Shown: positions 35,810-45,426 of the stretch, piece after piece
How positions within the stretch are numbered: position 1 is the first letter of the stretch
How the letters are laid out: each line of letters opens with the position of its first letter
NCBI GenBank assembly: GCA_900316665.1
Contig: ONDV01000019.1
Span: 1 to 64,000, forward strand
Source of the DNA: an uncultured Lachnospiraceae bacterium
Lineage (GTDB): Bacteria; Bacillota; Clostridia; Lachnospirales; Lachnospiraceae
DNA: 64,000 nucleotides
Direction of reading: 5' to 3'
The notes under the pieces: model-generated
The model's input: the letters and a program-made list of their open reading frames with translations, nothing else
Told to the model about the DNA's origin: nothing
Databases searched by the model: none
Position numbers and translations under genes: made by a program

Positions 35810-36247
35810 ATGCTGATGGGTGAATACAATCATAACCTTGACGCGAAGGGCCGTCTTATTATTCCCGCCAAACTTCGTTATGAGCTTGGAGATTCATTCG
35901 TAGTAACCAAGGGATTCGACGGATGCCTATATTGCTATGGAGAGAAAGAGTGGAAAAACATAGAGGAAAAGTTCAGGACTATGCCGCAGTTTAATAAGGA
36001 CGCGCGCAAGATTACAAGGTTTTTCTTCGCGGGAGCGGCTCCGGTGGAACTTGATTCCCAGGGAAGATTTCTGATACCTCAGTCTCTGAGAGAATATGCC
36101 GGAATTGACCGCGAGGTCGTTATAGTCGGAGTGCTTGACCGTGCTGAAATCTGGGACAAAAAGAGATTTACCGACAAGAACACATATAGTGATGATGAGA
36201 TGGACGAGGTCGCTGAGAAGCTCTCCGATCTTGGACTTAATTTGTGA
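35810..36247 (+). CDS. mraZ: Transcriptional regulator MraZ
   Basis: A 145-residue protein of two AbrB/MraZ-type half domains: GEYNHNLDAKGRLIIPAKLR (residues 4-23) and ELDSQGRFLIPQSLR (about 83-97). It represses or tunes the dcw operon that it heads. I use the ATG at 35810 (MLMGEY), nine bases after GGGAGGA, which matches the usual MFMGEY start; a second ATG two codons on is less well spaced. rsmH begins six bases after the stop. Confidence 0.96.
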   Translation: MLMGEYNHNLDAKGRLIIPAKLRYELGDSFVVTKGFDGCLYCYGEKEWKNIEEKFRTMPQFNKDARKITRFFFAGAAPVELDSQGRFLIPQSLREYAGIDREVVIVGVLDRAEIWDKKRFTDKNTYSDDEMDEVAEKLSDLGLNL

Positions 36248-36253
36248 GGAAAG

Positions 36254-37192
36254 ATGGAATTCAGACATTATTCTGTCCTACTCGGAGAGACGATCGAGTG
36301 TCTGGATATCAAACCGTCAGGCATATATGTAGACGGTACTCTCGGAGGCGGAGGACATTCTCTTGAAATAGCAAAAAGACTTGAGCCCGGTGGCAGACTT
36401 ATCGGGATAGATCAGGATGACGATGCTATAAAAGCTGCCGGAGAGCGGCTTAAGGATTATAAGGATCGTGTCACTCTGGTTCGTGATAATTATGAGAACA
36501 TGGTCTCGATCCTGAAAAATCTTGGCATATCGTCTGTTGACGGAATAGTCCTGGATCTCGGAGTATCCTCCTATCAGATAGATACCCCGGAGAGGGGTTT
36601 TTCTTATCAAAATCCAGACGAGCCGCTGGATATGCGGATGGACAGGAGAAATCCTTCCACGGCAGCTATTGTCTTAAACACCTATCCTGAGGACAGGCTC
36701 TTTGAGGTGATAAGAGACTACGGCGAAGAAAGATACGCAAGAGAGATCGCCCGCGGAATAGTAAGAGAACGAAATATTAAGCCTCTTAATACCACGGGAG
36801 ATCTTATAAGAGTAATTGAGAAAAACATTCCGGCAAAAGGCAGACGCACCGGGGGAAACCCGGCAAAGCGCACCTTTCAGGCGATAAGGATAGAGGTAAA
36901 CAGAGAACTCACTGTCTTGAAAGACAGTCTGGACGGGATGATAGATATTCTGAATCCCGGAGGCAGGTTATGCGTGATCACTTTCCATTCGCTGGAAGAT
37001 CACATAGTAAAGGCGGATTTCAGGAAGAATGAAAATCCATGTATATGCCCTCCGGAATTTCCGGTATGTGTCTGCGGGCGCGTATCTAAAGGTCATGTAC
37101 TGAAAAGGAAGCCAATCCTTCCGGGCGAACGTGAACTTAGCGAAAACAAGAGATCCAGAAGCGCTCATTTGAGAGTCTTCGTAAAGAAATAA
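36254..37192 (+). CDS. rsmH: 16S rRNA N4-methyltransferase (C1402)
   Basis: A 312-residue SAM-dependent enzyme (formerly MraW) methylating the base of C1402 in 16S rRNA. Seen: [15 protein letters not shown] at the start, the SAM-binding [12 protein letters not shown] around residue 30, DLGVSSYQ around 100, and [11 protein letters not shown] near 213. It keeps the standard position after mraZ. Confidence 0.96.
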   Translation: MEFRHYSVLLGETIECLDIKPSGIYVDGTLGGGGHSLEIAKRLEPGGRLIGIDQDDDAIKAAGERLKDYKDRVTLVRDNYENMVSILKNLGISSVDGIVLDLGVSSYQIDTPERGFSYQNPDEPLDMRMDRRNPSTAAIVLNTYPEDRLFEVIRDYGEERYAREIARGIVRERNIKPLNTTGDLIRVIEKNIPAKGRRTGGNPAKRTFQAIRIEVNRELTVLKDSLDGMIDILNPGGRLCVITFHSLEDHIVKADFRKNENPCICPPEFPVCVCGRVSKGHVLKRKPILPGERELSENKRSRSAHLRVFVKK

Positions 37193-37205
37193 AAAGGGGT
37201 ATGGA

Positions 37206-37673
37206 ATGGCAAAGGTAAAGAGATATTATATTGAAGGTTCTGCTGCGCGTGAGATAAATGAACCGCTCCCTACCAGAGAAGAACGCCGGATCGAAGAACA
37301 GAGAAGAAAAGAGAGGGTTCGCCGGGAGCGGGAAAGAAGAAGGGCTGAGGCGGCCAGAAGGAACAGACTAAGCGCCATGAAGGCAGCTGCCGTGACTCTT
37401 GTGATTTCTTCTGTATTCGGTTTCTATCTCTATCTTCAGAATGATATTAATAAAAACATGAAGGAAGTCGCGTCTGTCGAGAATAGGATCACGGAGAAAA
37501 AATCCGACATTGCATCCAGAAGAAATGCCATGGCGTCAGGCATGAATTTAAACAATGTAAGGGATATTGCTGCCAATCAGCTGGGGATGGTATATGCGGG
37601 AAGTGACCAGATAGTGTATTATAGTGTGGATGATACGGATTATATGACACAGTATGAGGATATTCCCAAATGA
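37206..37673 (+). CDS. ftsL: Cell division protein FtsL-like
   Basis: A 155-residue bitopic protein: a long Arg/Glu-rich cytoplasmic N-terminus (about residues 20-55), a membrane helix at about 60-78 (AAAVTLVISSVFGFYLYL), then an extracytoplasmic coiled-coil region (INKNMKEVASVENRITEKK). FtsL proteins are poorly conserved; assignment rests on topology and on the place between rsmH and ftsI. The stop overlaps the ftsI start by four bases (ATGA). Confidence 0.8.
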   Translation: MAKVKRYYIEGSAAREINEPLPTREERRIEEQRRKERVRRERERRRAEAARRNRLSAMKAAAVTLVISSVFGFYLYLQNDINKNMKEVASVENRITEKKSDIASRRNAMASGMNLNNVRDIAANQLGMVYAGSDQIVYYSVDDTDYMTQYEDIPK

Positions 37674-39730
37674 GAAAGAAGACAGTCATAAGAGCTGTAA
37701 AGAAAAAGAAGACAAATCAAAAACAGGAAGACCATCAGCCTAAGTTATTTATAAGGATGCAGAACAGGTTATTTGCTTTTTATGGCCTAATCTGCATCCT
37801 GTTTGTATTTATTATCGGCCGCATTATTTATATAGAATTGAAGAGCGGACCTGAATATGAAAAGAAGGTGCTTGCCCAGCAGAACAACGCCAACCAGACC
37901 ATACCCTATCAGAGAGGAAGGATAGAGGACAGAAACGGAACCGTTCTGGCGGCGTCAGTGGATATGTATAAGGTTATTATTGACTGTAAAGCTCTGAATG
38001 ATGATCGCAAGACGATAAAGGCAAGAAGAAAAATAACGATCAATGCCGTGAAGAAATATTTTCCTGAGGTTGATGCCGACCGGATGGTGAAGGAACTGAC
38101 GGAATATAAAAATTCCAGATACAGACCGCTTCGGTCGAAGGAATTTGACAAGAACAATAATCAGATGATCGCGAAAGTGACAGCTGATGAGAAGGAAGCA
38201 TTTGAGAAGGCTTTTAAGGATAAGATCGTAAACGGCAAGAACAAGATGCCGGACAAAAAGAAGCCTTACGGCATCTGGTTTGAAAAGGTTTATAAGAGGA
38301 TATATCCTTATGACTCTCTTGCGGCGAGTGTGATAGGATTCACATCGTCTCAAAACGGCGAAGGTTCAATAGGACTTGAGAGAGAATATGATTCGATATT
38401 GAAGGGCGTAAACGGCAGATCCTACGGGTTTATAGATTCTGACAGGAATGTTCAGAAGGCGGTAGTGGAGCCTGAAGACGGAAAGACTATTGTCACCACT
38501 CTCGATGCCAATATCCAGATGGCTGTAGAGGAAGAAATACAGAACTGGAACAATCAGCATCTCGTAAATGACGGCAGCGGAGAGACTAAAAAGCTGGGCT
38601 CGCAGAATACGGCCTGCATAGTAATGAATCCTAATAACGGTGAGATACTGGCTATGGCATCTTACCCCGGATTCAACTTAAACAACAACTCGGATCTTTC
38701 CAATTATACTATTGATGATCTTAAAACCATATCGGATGAAAACAGAAAGAGTGTGAGAAACAACATTCCAATTTCCGATGACAAGATAAAAGAGAACGCG
38801 CTGAATTCAATATGGCAGGCCTATCCGATAACGAATTCATTTGAGCCGGGCTCCATATTTAAGCCTGTTACCATCTCTGCAGGTCTGGATACTGGCACGG
38901 TGAAGACCAGTGACAGCTACTACTGCGACGGAGGTGAACAGATAGGAAATAATTATGTTCCCTGCTGGTATCATGCCGGCCACGGACAGGAAACCGTCGA
39001 GGATGCGCTGAAAAATTCATGCAATGACGCGCTGATGCAGATGTCGGCAAAGATCGGTCCTGATTATTTTTCAAAATACCAGAGACTTTTTGGATTCGGT
39101 CAGAAGACCAATGTGGATCTGCCGGGTGAAGCTGATACTTCCAAGCTTCTATTTACTAAGGATCAGCTGGGATCGTATATAAATCTGGCGACAAATTCAT
39201 TCGGTCAGAACTTCAATCTTACCATGATTCAGATGGCAGCGGCTTATTCATCCATAATAAACGGCGGAAAGCTTTACCAGCCGCATTTTCTCTATAGAGT
39301 AGAGGATGCGGGTGGAAATGTGATAAGGAAGGTTGATCCGGTCGTAAGACAGACCACCATATCAAAGGATACGTCTGATCTTATGAAGCAGTATCTTCGC
39401 ACGGTAGTAAGAGCCGGCACAGGTACAAAGACAGAGATCGAAGGATATTCGGTGGCCGGAAAGACCGGTACCGCCCAGAAATCTCCGAAGAGAGAGAACC
39501 ATTATGTAATATCCTTTATAGGTGATGTTCCCGCTGAAGATCCGCAGATAGTCATATTTACTATAATCGACGTGCCGAATGTGGGCGCGGAGAGCGCCTG
39601 CCACGGTACACTGGAGATCAATAAGGCAATACTTGAGAGAATAATCCCTTATCTCAACATTCCGTCAGAGGAAGAGGAAGCGGCATCCGGGATCACGGTT
39701 TACGATTCCCTGTATCCGGCAGGAAAATGA
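37670..39730 (+). CDS. ftsI: Division transpeptidase, penicillin-binding protein 2 family (FtsI/SpoVD)
   Basis: A 686-residue class B PBP that cross-links septal peptidoglycan. Membrane anchor at about residues 30-52, dimerisation domain, then the transpeptidase domain with SxxK at Ser395-Lys398 (PGSIFKP), SxN at Ser450 (SCN), and KTG at Lys598 (VAGKTGTAQ). No PASTA repeats follow, unlike SpoVD/PBP2x of some Firmicutes, so it could serve division, sporulation or both. mraY follows after about 100 bases that contain a GAACCC/GGGTTC inverted repeat. Confidence 0.93.
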   Translation: MRKKTVIRAVKKKKTNQKQEDHQPKLFIRMQNRLFAFYGLICILFVFIIGRIIYIELKSGPEYEKKVLAQQNNANQTIPYQRGRIEDRNGTVLAASVDMYKVIIDCKALNDDRKTIKARRKITINAVKKYFPEVDADRMVKELTEYKNSRYRPLRSKEFDKNNNQMIAKVTADEKEAFEKAFKDKIVNGKNKMPDKKKPYGIWFEKVYKRIYPYDSLAASVIGFTSSQNGEGSIGLEREYDSILKGVNGRSYGFIDSDRNVQKAVVEPEDGKTIVTTLDANIQMAVEEEIQNWNNQHLVNDGSGETKKLGSQNTACIVMNPNNGEILAMASYPGFNLNNNSDLSNYTIDDLKTISDENRKSVRNNIPISDDKIKENALNSIWQAYPITNSFEPGSIFKPVTISAGLDTGTVKTSDSYYCDGGEQIGNNYVPCWYHAGHGQETVEDALKNSCNDALMQMSAKIGPDYFSKYQRLFGFGQKTNVDLPGEADTSKLLFTKDQLGSYINLATNSFGQNFNLTMIQMAAAYSSIINGGKLYQPHFLYRVEDAGGNVIRKVDPVVRQTTISKDTSDLMKQYLRTVVRAGTGTKTEIEGYSVAGKTGTAQKSPKRENHYVISFIGDVPAEDPQIVIFTIIDVPNVGAESACHGTLEINKAILERIIPYLNIPSEEEEAASGITVYDSLYPAGK

Positions 39731-39828
39731 TGCAGGTATTGTCAAAATTCTCCGAACCCGCATGGAAAGCATGCAATTTCATCAGGGTTCATTGACAAAA
39801 ATCACAGGTACTAGAAAGAGAAATTAAT

Positions 39829-40779
39829 ATGTTATCAGAGTATTCGGCGCTTTTCATAGCTTTCTTTACAGGACTGATTATTATGCCCTTTGTTATAAAG
39901 CTGATGAATAAATTAAGAGCCGATCAGACAGAGAGAGAATACATTAAGAGTCATAAGAAAAAGAACGGGACGCCGACAATGGGCGGAATCGGAATACTTA
40001 TAGCCTTTTTAACATCATCTCTTATTTTCGCGGGATTTGATCATTCCATTTTTCCTGTGATCATACTGACTGTCGGATTCGGTGCCATAGGCTTTATCGA
40101 CGATTATCTGAAGGTCGTTCTGAAGCGGACCGACGGACTTCTCTGGTGGCAGAAGCTCCTTCTTCAGATAGTATTTACCGCAATCTTTGGAATAATGATA
40201 GCGCGTTCCGGAAATGAGTCTCTTTATATGATGATCCCATTTACCGGCGGCAAGACTGTAAACCCCGGCTTTATAGCCTGGCTCATACTTTTCTTTGCCG
40301 TGATAGGAACAGTGAACGGTACGAATTTTACAGACGGACTTGACGGGTTGGCGTCATCTGTCACGATTCCCGTTGCCCTCTTTTTCGCGGCAGCAGCATT
40401 GTCATTAAAAACAGGATATGCTCCGGCAGCTTTTGCAATGGCGGGAGCGCTGATGGCTTTCCTCTTTTTCAACAGTTTTCCCGCAAAGATTTTCATGGGG
40501 GATACGGGTTCCCTGGCACTGGGCGGCTTTGTGGCCGGAATGGCTTATGCACTGAAGATGCCGCTCTTTATTCTGATAGTAGGATTTATTTATCTCATCG
40601 AAGTGGTTTCCGTGATCCTTCAGGTGGGATATTTCAAGGCAAGTCATGGAAAGAGGCTCTTTAAGATGGCGCCGATCCATCACCACTTTGAGCTTTTGGG
40701 GTGGTCTGAGACAAGAGTTGTGACTGTATTTACCATAGTCACCGTGCTTCTCTCGGTGATTGGCTGGATGGCTATGTAA
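39829..40779 (+). CDS. mraY: Phospho-MurNAc-pentapeptide transferase
   Basis: A 316-residue ten-helix membrane enzyme making lipid I. Seen: GTPTMGGIGIL near residue 45, GFIDDYLKV near 85, the catalytic NFTDGLDGLA near 165, and the MAPIHHHFELLGW motif near 280. murE and murF, often found just before it, are missing here. Confidence 0.97.
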   Translation: MLSEYSALFIAFFTGLIIMPFVIKLMNKLRADQTEREYIKSHKKKNGTPTMGGIGILIAFLTSSLIFAGFDHSIFPVIILTVGFGAIGFIDDYLKVVLKRTDGLLWWQKLLLQIVFTAIFGIMIARSGNESLYMMIPFTGGKTVNPGFIAWLILFFAVIGTVNGTNFTDGLDGLASSVTIPVALFFAAAALSLKTGYAPAAFAMAGALMAFLFFNSFPAKIFMGDTGSLALGGFVAGMAYALKMPLFILIVGFIYLIEVVSVILQVGYFKASHGKRLFKMAPIHHHFELLGWSETRVVTVFTIVTVLLSVIGWMAM

Positions 40780-40798
40780 AAAGAAATCGAGGTGTGAT

Positions 40799-42151
40799 AT
40801 GAGCGATATGTATCTGGTGATCGGAGCTGGAAAGAGCGGGCTTTCATCTTGCGCGCTTCTTCGGAGGAAGGGAGAGAAATTTCTGCTTCTTGATACAGGT
40901 TCCGGATTTGACAGGGAAAAATTTCTAAAAGACCATTCTGAATTTGGCGGCTATGAGGTAACAGGCGATGAGCCGTCATCTGATGTGATAAAGTCCTGCC
41001 GGGCTGCCGTATTCAGTCCGGGAGTGCCTGTTGATACTGAATTTGCGGACAGGATAAGGTCTTACGGCGTACCTATCTGGGGCGAGGTGGAACTCGCTTA
41101 CAGGATGGGTCAGGGTACTGTGATAGGAATCACCGGCACGAACGGAAAGACGACCACTACGGCGCTTACCGGAGAAATTATGAAGACATATTATGATGAC
41201 GTATATGTAGTGGGAAATATCGGGATTCCTTATACAGGTGTCGCTGACAAGACAGGGGATAAAAGCGTCATCGTAGCAGAAATCAGCAGCTTTATGCTGG
41301 AGACCATAGATGAGTTTCATCCACGCGTAAGCGCGATTTTAAACATCACGCCGGATCACCTGAACCGTCATCATACGATGGAAAACTATATAAAGGCAAA
41401 GGAAAATATAGTAAAAAACCAGACAGCAGACGATGTCTGCGTCCTGAATTATGAAGATAAAGTTTTGAGAGAGTTCGGATCGACCCTTAAAACCAAAGTG
41501 ATATTCTTCTCCAGTAAAGAACGGGTGCCAGGCGGTATATATACAGAGGATGGAGAGATAATATCGGAGATAAACGGAGACAGGACTCCGATAATAAAAA
41601 CGGCAGAGCTTAATATAGTGGGCGCCCACAATCACGAGAATGCCATGGCCGCCATCGCCTGCGCGATTTCCATGAATGTACCGCTTGAATGCATAAGATC
41701 TGCGCTCAGGTCTTTCAAGGCTGTCGAACACAGGATAGAATTTGTCACGGAAAAGCGCGGTGTCAGATTTTATGATGATTCGAAAGGCACAAATCCGGAT
41801 GCTGCAATCAAGGCAGTCGACGCCATGGACCGCCCTACGCTTCTCATCGGAGGTGGATATGATAAGGGAATTCCTTTTGATGAATGGGTTTCACATTTTA
41901 AGGGAAAGGTAAAAGAAATTGAACTTATCGGAACTACCGCAAAGACCATTGCCGAGACATGTGACAGGGCAGGTTTCAAAGACTACCATATGTGCAATTC
42001 GCTGGAAGAAGCGATTGACAGGGCTTATGAAATGGCGGATTCCGGAGACGCCGTCCTTCTGTCGCCGGCATGTGCCAGCTGGGATATGTTTAAAAGCTTT
42101 GAGGAAAGAGGAGACATATTCAAGGAATATGTGCGAAAGCTGAATGAATAA
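40799..42151 (+). CDS. murD: UDP-N-acetylmuramoylalanine-D-glutamate ligase
   Basis: A 450-residue Mur ligase adding D-glutamate. N-terminal Rossmann-like part (LVIGAGKSGLSS), ATP loop GITGTNGKTTTT at about residues 109-120, then NITPDHLNRH near 185 and DDSKGTNPDA near 325. I use the ATG at 40799 with GAGGTG just upstream; an earlier in-frame ATG lies inside mraY. Its end overlaps ftsW by eight bases. Confidence 0.96.
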   Translation: MSDMYLVIGAGKSGLSSCALLRRKGEKFLLLDTGSGFDREKFLKDHSEFGGYEVTGDEPSSDVIKSCRAAVFSPGVPVDTEFADRIRSYGVPIWGEVELAYRMGQGTVIGITGTNGKTTTTALTGEIMKTYYDDVYVVGNIGIPYTGVADKTGDKSVIVAEISSFMLETIDEFHPRVSAILNITPDHLNRHHTMENYIKAKENIVKNQTADDVCVLNYEDKVLREFGSTLKTKVIFFSSKERVPGGIYTEDGEIISEINGDRTPIIKTAELNIVGAHNHENAMAAIACAISMNVPLECIRSALRSFKAVEHRIEFVTEKRGVRFYDDSKGTNPDAAIKAVDAMDRPTLLIGGGYDKGIPFDEWVSHFKGKVKEIELIGTTAKTIAETCDRAGFKDYHMCNSLEEAIDRAYEMADSGDAVLLSPACASWDMFKSFEERGDIFKEYVRKLNE

Positions 42152-43229
42152 AGTAAGAAAGCAGAAAAAACAAAAAAGAGGTCACAGTGATTACAGGCTG
42201 ATACTTGTGGTGCTTATGATAATGATTTATGGCTTTCTGATTTTATACAGCGTAAGTCCTTCTGATGCCATGTCTCAGCTTTCTAAGATTGCGATAGGAC
42301 TGGTCCTAGCTTTTATTGTATCAGTCTTTGATTATCATAATTACGAAAAGATGTCTTTTGGTATATATGTTGTTGCTTTTCTTTTATGTATGCTTGTCTT
42401 ATTCGCAGGAAAGGCGGGGAACGGCTCAACCAGGTGGCTTTCTATCGGAAGATTCCAATTTCAGCCTTCAGAGTTTGCAAAGCTTGCATTAATTATAGTG
42501 CTTGCGGCATATATACCGAGATGCGGAAAACATATAGACAGCTTTAAAGCTGTCCTGGCCTCATTTATTCTGACAGGTGTCCTGGTTCTGCCTGTATTGA
42601 AGAGCAATCTTTCCACGGCTGCGATCATAGCCACCATCTGGTTTGTGATGATGGTAATTGCCTGCAAGAAACTTCATTCTGTATTAATATGCACGCTCTT
42701 TGGCATTATTGGTGGTCTGATCGGAATTTTGAGCAAAGGATACCGGGCAGGAAGAGTGTCAGCCTGGCTCCATCCCGAGAAGAGCAGTTCAGATGACGCC
42801 TACCAGACCATTCAGGGAATGTATGCCATAGGATCCGGCGGTCTGACAGGGAAGGGATTCGGACAGAGCATACAGAAAAACCTGCTGCCGGAGAAGCAGA
42901 ATGACATGATTTTTTCCATACTTTGCGAAGAGATGGGATTTTTCGGAGCCATTCTTCTTATCATCATGTATCTTTATCTTCTGTGGAGACTTTTAAGGAT
43001 AGCCATGAACGCGCGCGACCAGTTCGGATCCTTCATAGCCATAGGAGTGCTGGCACATATCTCCATACAGATCGTATTAAATATTATGGTCGTGACAAAT
43101 ATGATACCGAATACCGGCGTGATCCTTCCTTTTGTAAGCAGTGGAGGTTCAGCGGTGATAATCTTGCTTTTGGAGATGGGAATAGTGCTCTCGGTTTCCA
43201 GGCAGGCAGATGGCATGGTGATGTTATGA
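42144..43229 (+). CDS. ftsW: SEDS-family glycosyltransferase FtsW/SpoVE
   Basis: A 361-residue, roughly ten-helix SEDS protein polymerising septal glycan with FtsI. Signature segments: FQFQPSEFAKLALI at about residues 105-118, GLTGKGFGQS near 235, and PFVSSGGSAVI near 330. Whether it is the division (FtsW) or spore-cortex (SpoVE) paralogue cannot be told; the location favours FtsW. Coupled on both sides: eight-base overlap with murD, ATGA overlap with ftsQ. Confidence 0.9.
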   Translation: MNKVRKQKKQKRGHSDYRLILVVLMIMIYGFLILYSVSPSDAMSQLSKIAIGLVLAFIVSVFDYHNYEKMSFGIYVVAFLLCMLVLFAGKAGNGSTRWLSIGRFQFQPSEFAKLALIIVLAAYIPRCGKHIDSFKAVLASFILTGVLVLPVLKSNLSTAAIIATIWFVMMVIACKKLHSVLICTLFGIIGGLIGILSKGYRAGRVSAWLHPEKSSSDDAYQTIQGMYAIGSGGLTGKGFGQSIQKNLLPEKQNDMIFSILCEEMGFFGAILLIIMYLYLLWRLLRIAMNARDQFGSFIAIGVLAHISIQIVLNIMVVTNMIPNTGVILPFVSSGGSAVIILLLEMGIVLSVSRQADGMVML

Positions 43230-44020
43230 GAAGAAATGATATGGAAAGAGCCCGTGCAAGAGCTGATGGCAGAAGAAAAAAACGACGAAGAAGGACAAGT
43301 CCTTTTGCCTTTTATTTTTTCAATATACTACTCGCGGCAGTGATCCTTGTCATGCTTATTATTATACTTTCGGCCACCGTCTTCTGTACGAGATCATACA
43401 CCGTGAAGGGTCAGAAGGTCTTGACAGGGGATGAAGTGAAGGAGTATGTGATCACCGGAAAGTATAAAAGCAACGGCTTGTATCAGGTGGTGAAAAGCAT
43501 TATCAAGCCGAGGCATGACATACCGTTTGTAAAGTCCTATACTCTGAGTTTCGCAAAGCCTGATGAGATAGTTATAAAGGTAAAGCCGAAGGAGCTTGCC
43601 GGATATATCGATACAGGGAAGAAAAATGTCTATTTTGACAGCGACGGAAATGTGACGGAGGTGTCAAAAAAAGTCGTTGACAATGTGCTGCCGGTAAGCG
43701 GGCTTGATATAGATTTGAAAAAAGTCTCAGAGGGCAGCCCGATTCCTGTCACGGATGAAACGAAGAGCACGCTTCTCGTGATGATAAAAGAATTTAAAAA
43801 ATATGGCATGCAGCTTGATTCCATAACTTTCAAAAACGGCCGCTCGGTAGACGCGAAAAGCGGGCAGATCGATCTCTCATTCGGTACTTATGAATACATC
43901 AATGAGAAGATGATGAGGGCTGCGAAAATAATTGAAAAACTTAACGGCAAGAAGGGAACGCTCCATATGGAGAACTGGACGCCTGACAGCAGGGATATTG
44001 TGTTTGACGCGGCGGAGTAA
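43226..44020 (+). CDS. ftsQ: Cell division protein FtsQ/DivIB
   Basis: A 264-residue bitopic protein: Arg/Lys-rich cytoplasmic start, membrane helix at about residues 30-52, then a POTRA-like part (TRSYTVKGQKVLTGDEVKEY) and a beta domain. The ATG at 43226 overlaps the ftsW stop. murG, common before ftsQ in other bacteria, is absent. After its stop comes a 120-base gap with the ftsZ promoter. Confidence 0.88.
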   Translation: MRRNDMERARARADGRRKKRRRRTSPFAFYFFNILLAAVILVMLIIILSATVFCTRSYTVKGQKVLTGDEVKEYVITGKYKSNGLYQVVKSIIKPRHDIPFVKSYTLSFAKPDEIVIKVKPKELAGYIDTGKKNVYFDSDGNVTEVSKKVVDNVLPVSGLDIDLKKVSEGSPIPVTDETKSTLLVMIKEFKKYGMQLDSITFKNGRSVDAKSGQIDLSFGTYEYINEKMMRAAKIIEKLNGKKGTLHMENWTPDSRDIVFDAAE

Positions 44021-44054
44021 TCGAAAAAAAACAGGAAAAAAGCGTTGATATAAA

Positions 44055-44083
44055 TTGATTTTAATAAGATCATCATATAGAAT
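44055..44083 (+). promoter_or_regulatory. Promoter of ftsZ
   Basis: TTGATT (44055-44060), exactly 17 bases, TAGAAT (44078-44083), the same boxes as the pheST promoter. It would give ftsZ expression independent of the upstream cluster. Confidence 0.65.
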
Positions 44084-44143
44084 ATATTTGATATGCAGAA
44101 AGTTTCACATGTTTCACAGGATGCATGGTGAAGGAGGATCACA

Positions 44144-45352
44144 TTGGTTGAAATAGATGTAAAAGAAAAAGATGATAATAAGTCCAATGCCAAAATCGTG
44201 GTAATAGGCGTGGGCGGCGCCGGAAATAATGCGATCAACCGGATGGTGGATGCGAAAATAAGCGGAGTAAAGCTTGTAGGTGTCAATACGGATACACAGG
44301 CTTTAAAGATTTGCAAGGCTCCCGATAAAGTGGCAATAGGCGCAAAGGTGACACAGGGTCTCGGCGCCGGAGCTGTTCCTGAAGTAGGAGAAAAAGCGGC
44401 GGAAGAAAGCACTGAGGATCTGGAATCGGTGATGGACGGAGCCGATATGGTCATAGTCACATGCGGCATGGGCGGCGGCACAGGTACAGGAGCTGCTCCT
44501 GTCATAGCAAAGCTTGCAAAGGACAAGGGTATCCTGACAGTAGCAATTGTTACCAAGCCTTTTCTTTTCGAAGGCAGACCGAGAATGAATACCGCAAACG
44601 GCGGCATAGAGAAGCTCAGACAGAATGTGGATACTTTGATCGTGATCCAGAACGAGAAGCTTTTCAAGCTCGGAGGCAGAAATCTCGGACTCAAAGAGGG
44701 CTTCAGGCTGGCAGATCAGGTGCTCCAGCAGTCAGTACAGGGAATCACCTCGCTTATCAACAGCCCTTACGAGGTCAACCTTGATTTCGCTGATGTCAGG
44801 ACGACAATGAAGGACAAGGGAATTGCCCAGATCGGAATCGGTACGGCTACAGGAGATGACAGAGCTCTTGAGGCTGTAAAGATGGCGACTGAGAGTCCCC
44901 TTCTCGATACCACGATCGAGGGCGCTTCCAATGCCATTGTTTGCATGGTCGGCAATATCAAGATGGAAGACGTATCGGGCGTTCTCGGATATGTCGAGAA
45001 TCTGACCGGCGAAGATGCGAATATCATCTGGGGCGCCGCAGATACGGAAGATGAGGATGATTCGCTCACGGTTACAGTCATCGCTACAGGTCTTAAGGAT
45101 AATAACAAGAACGATCTCTTCTCGAAGCTAAATTATTCGCAGAAGACTACACCGAGAACGGGAAGCCAGTCCATGTACAGATCCGGCATCACACCCCGTG
45201 ATTCTGACAGAGGCGGACTTGATATAAATGTTCCGGATTTTGCAAACCGTTCCGGTCAGGAACCGCAGAGACAGATGAATACCATCAGACGTCCGGTACA
45301 GCCCGAACCGAAGATCAGCGGAAAACCGAATTTCCTTAAGAATCTTAAGTGA
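44144..45352 (+). CDS. ftsZ: Cell division GTPase FtsZ
   Basis: A 402-residue tubulin homologue forming the division ring. Seen: IGVGGAGNNAINRM near residue 22, the tubulin signature GGGTGTG at residues 110-116, NTANGGIEKLR near 148, and a C-terminal linker ending in the GKPNFLKNLK tail (conserved partner-binding peptide is basic rather than the classical DIPxFLR). The start is TTG, six bases after AAGGAGGA; there is no ATG alternative. ftsA does not precede it; an FtsA-like gene is 5 kb away at 50409. Confidence 0.97.
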   Translation: MVEIDVKEKDDNKSNAKIVVIGVGGAGNNAINRMVDAKISGVKLVGVNTDTQALKICKAPDKVAIGAKVTQGLGAGAVPEVGEKAAEESTEDLESVMDGADMVIVTCGMGGGTGTGAAPVIAKLAKDKGILTVAIVTKPFLFEGRPRMNTANGGIEKLRQNVDTLIVIQNEKLFKLGGRNLGLKEGFRLADQVLQQSVQGITSLINSPYEVNLDFADVRTTMKDKGIAQIGIGTATGDDRALEAVKMATESPLLDTTIEGASNAIVCMVGNIKMEDVSGVLGYVENLTGEDANIIWGAADTEDEDDSLTVTVIATGLKDNNKNDLFSKLNYSQKTTPRTGSQSMYRSGITPRDSDRGGLDINVPDFANRSGQEPQRQMNTIRRPVQPEPKISGKPNFLKNLK

Positions 45353-45372
45353 CAGAATATGAAATTTTGCTG

Positions 45373-45400
45373 GGCATGCCGTAAGGCATGCCTTGCTTAT
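45373..45400 (+). terminator. Probable terminator after ftsZ
   Basis: GGCATGCC-GTAA-GGCATGCC: a perfect 8-bp stem with a four-base loop, followed by TTGCTTATTTATT rather than a clean T-run. Confidence 0.5.
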
Positions 45401-45426
45401 TTATTGACTATGTAAAGGGGGCTAAT

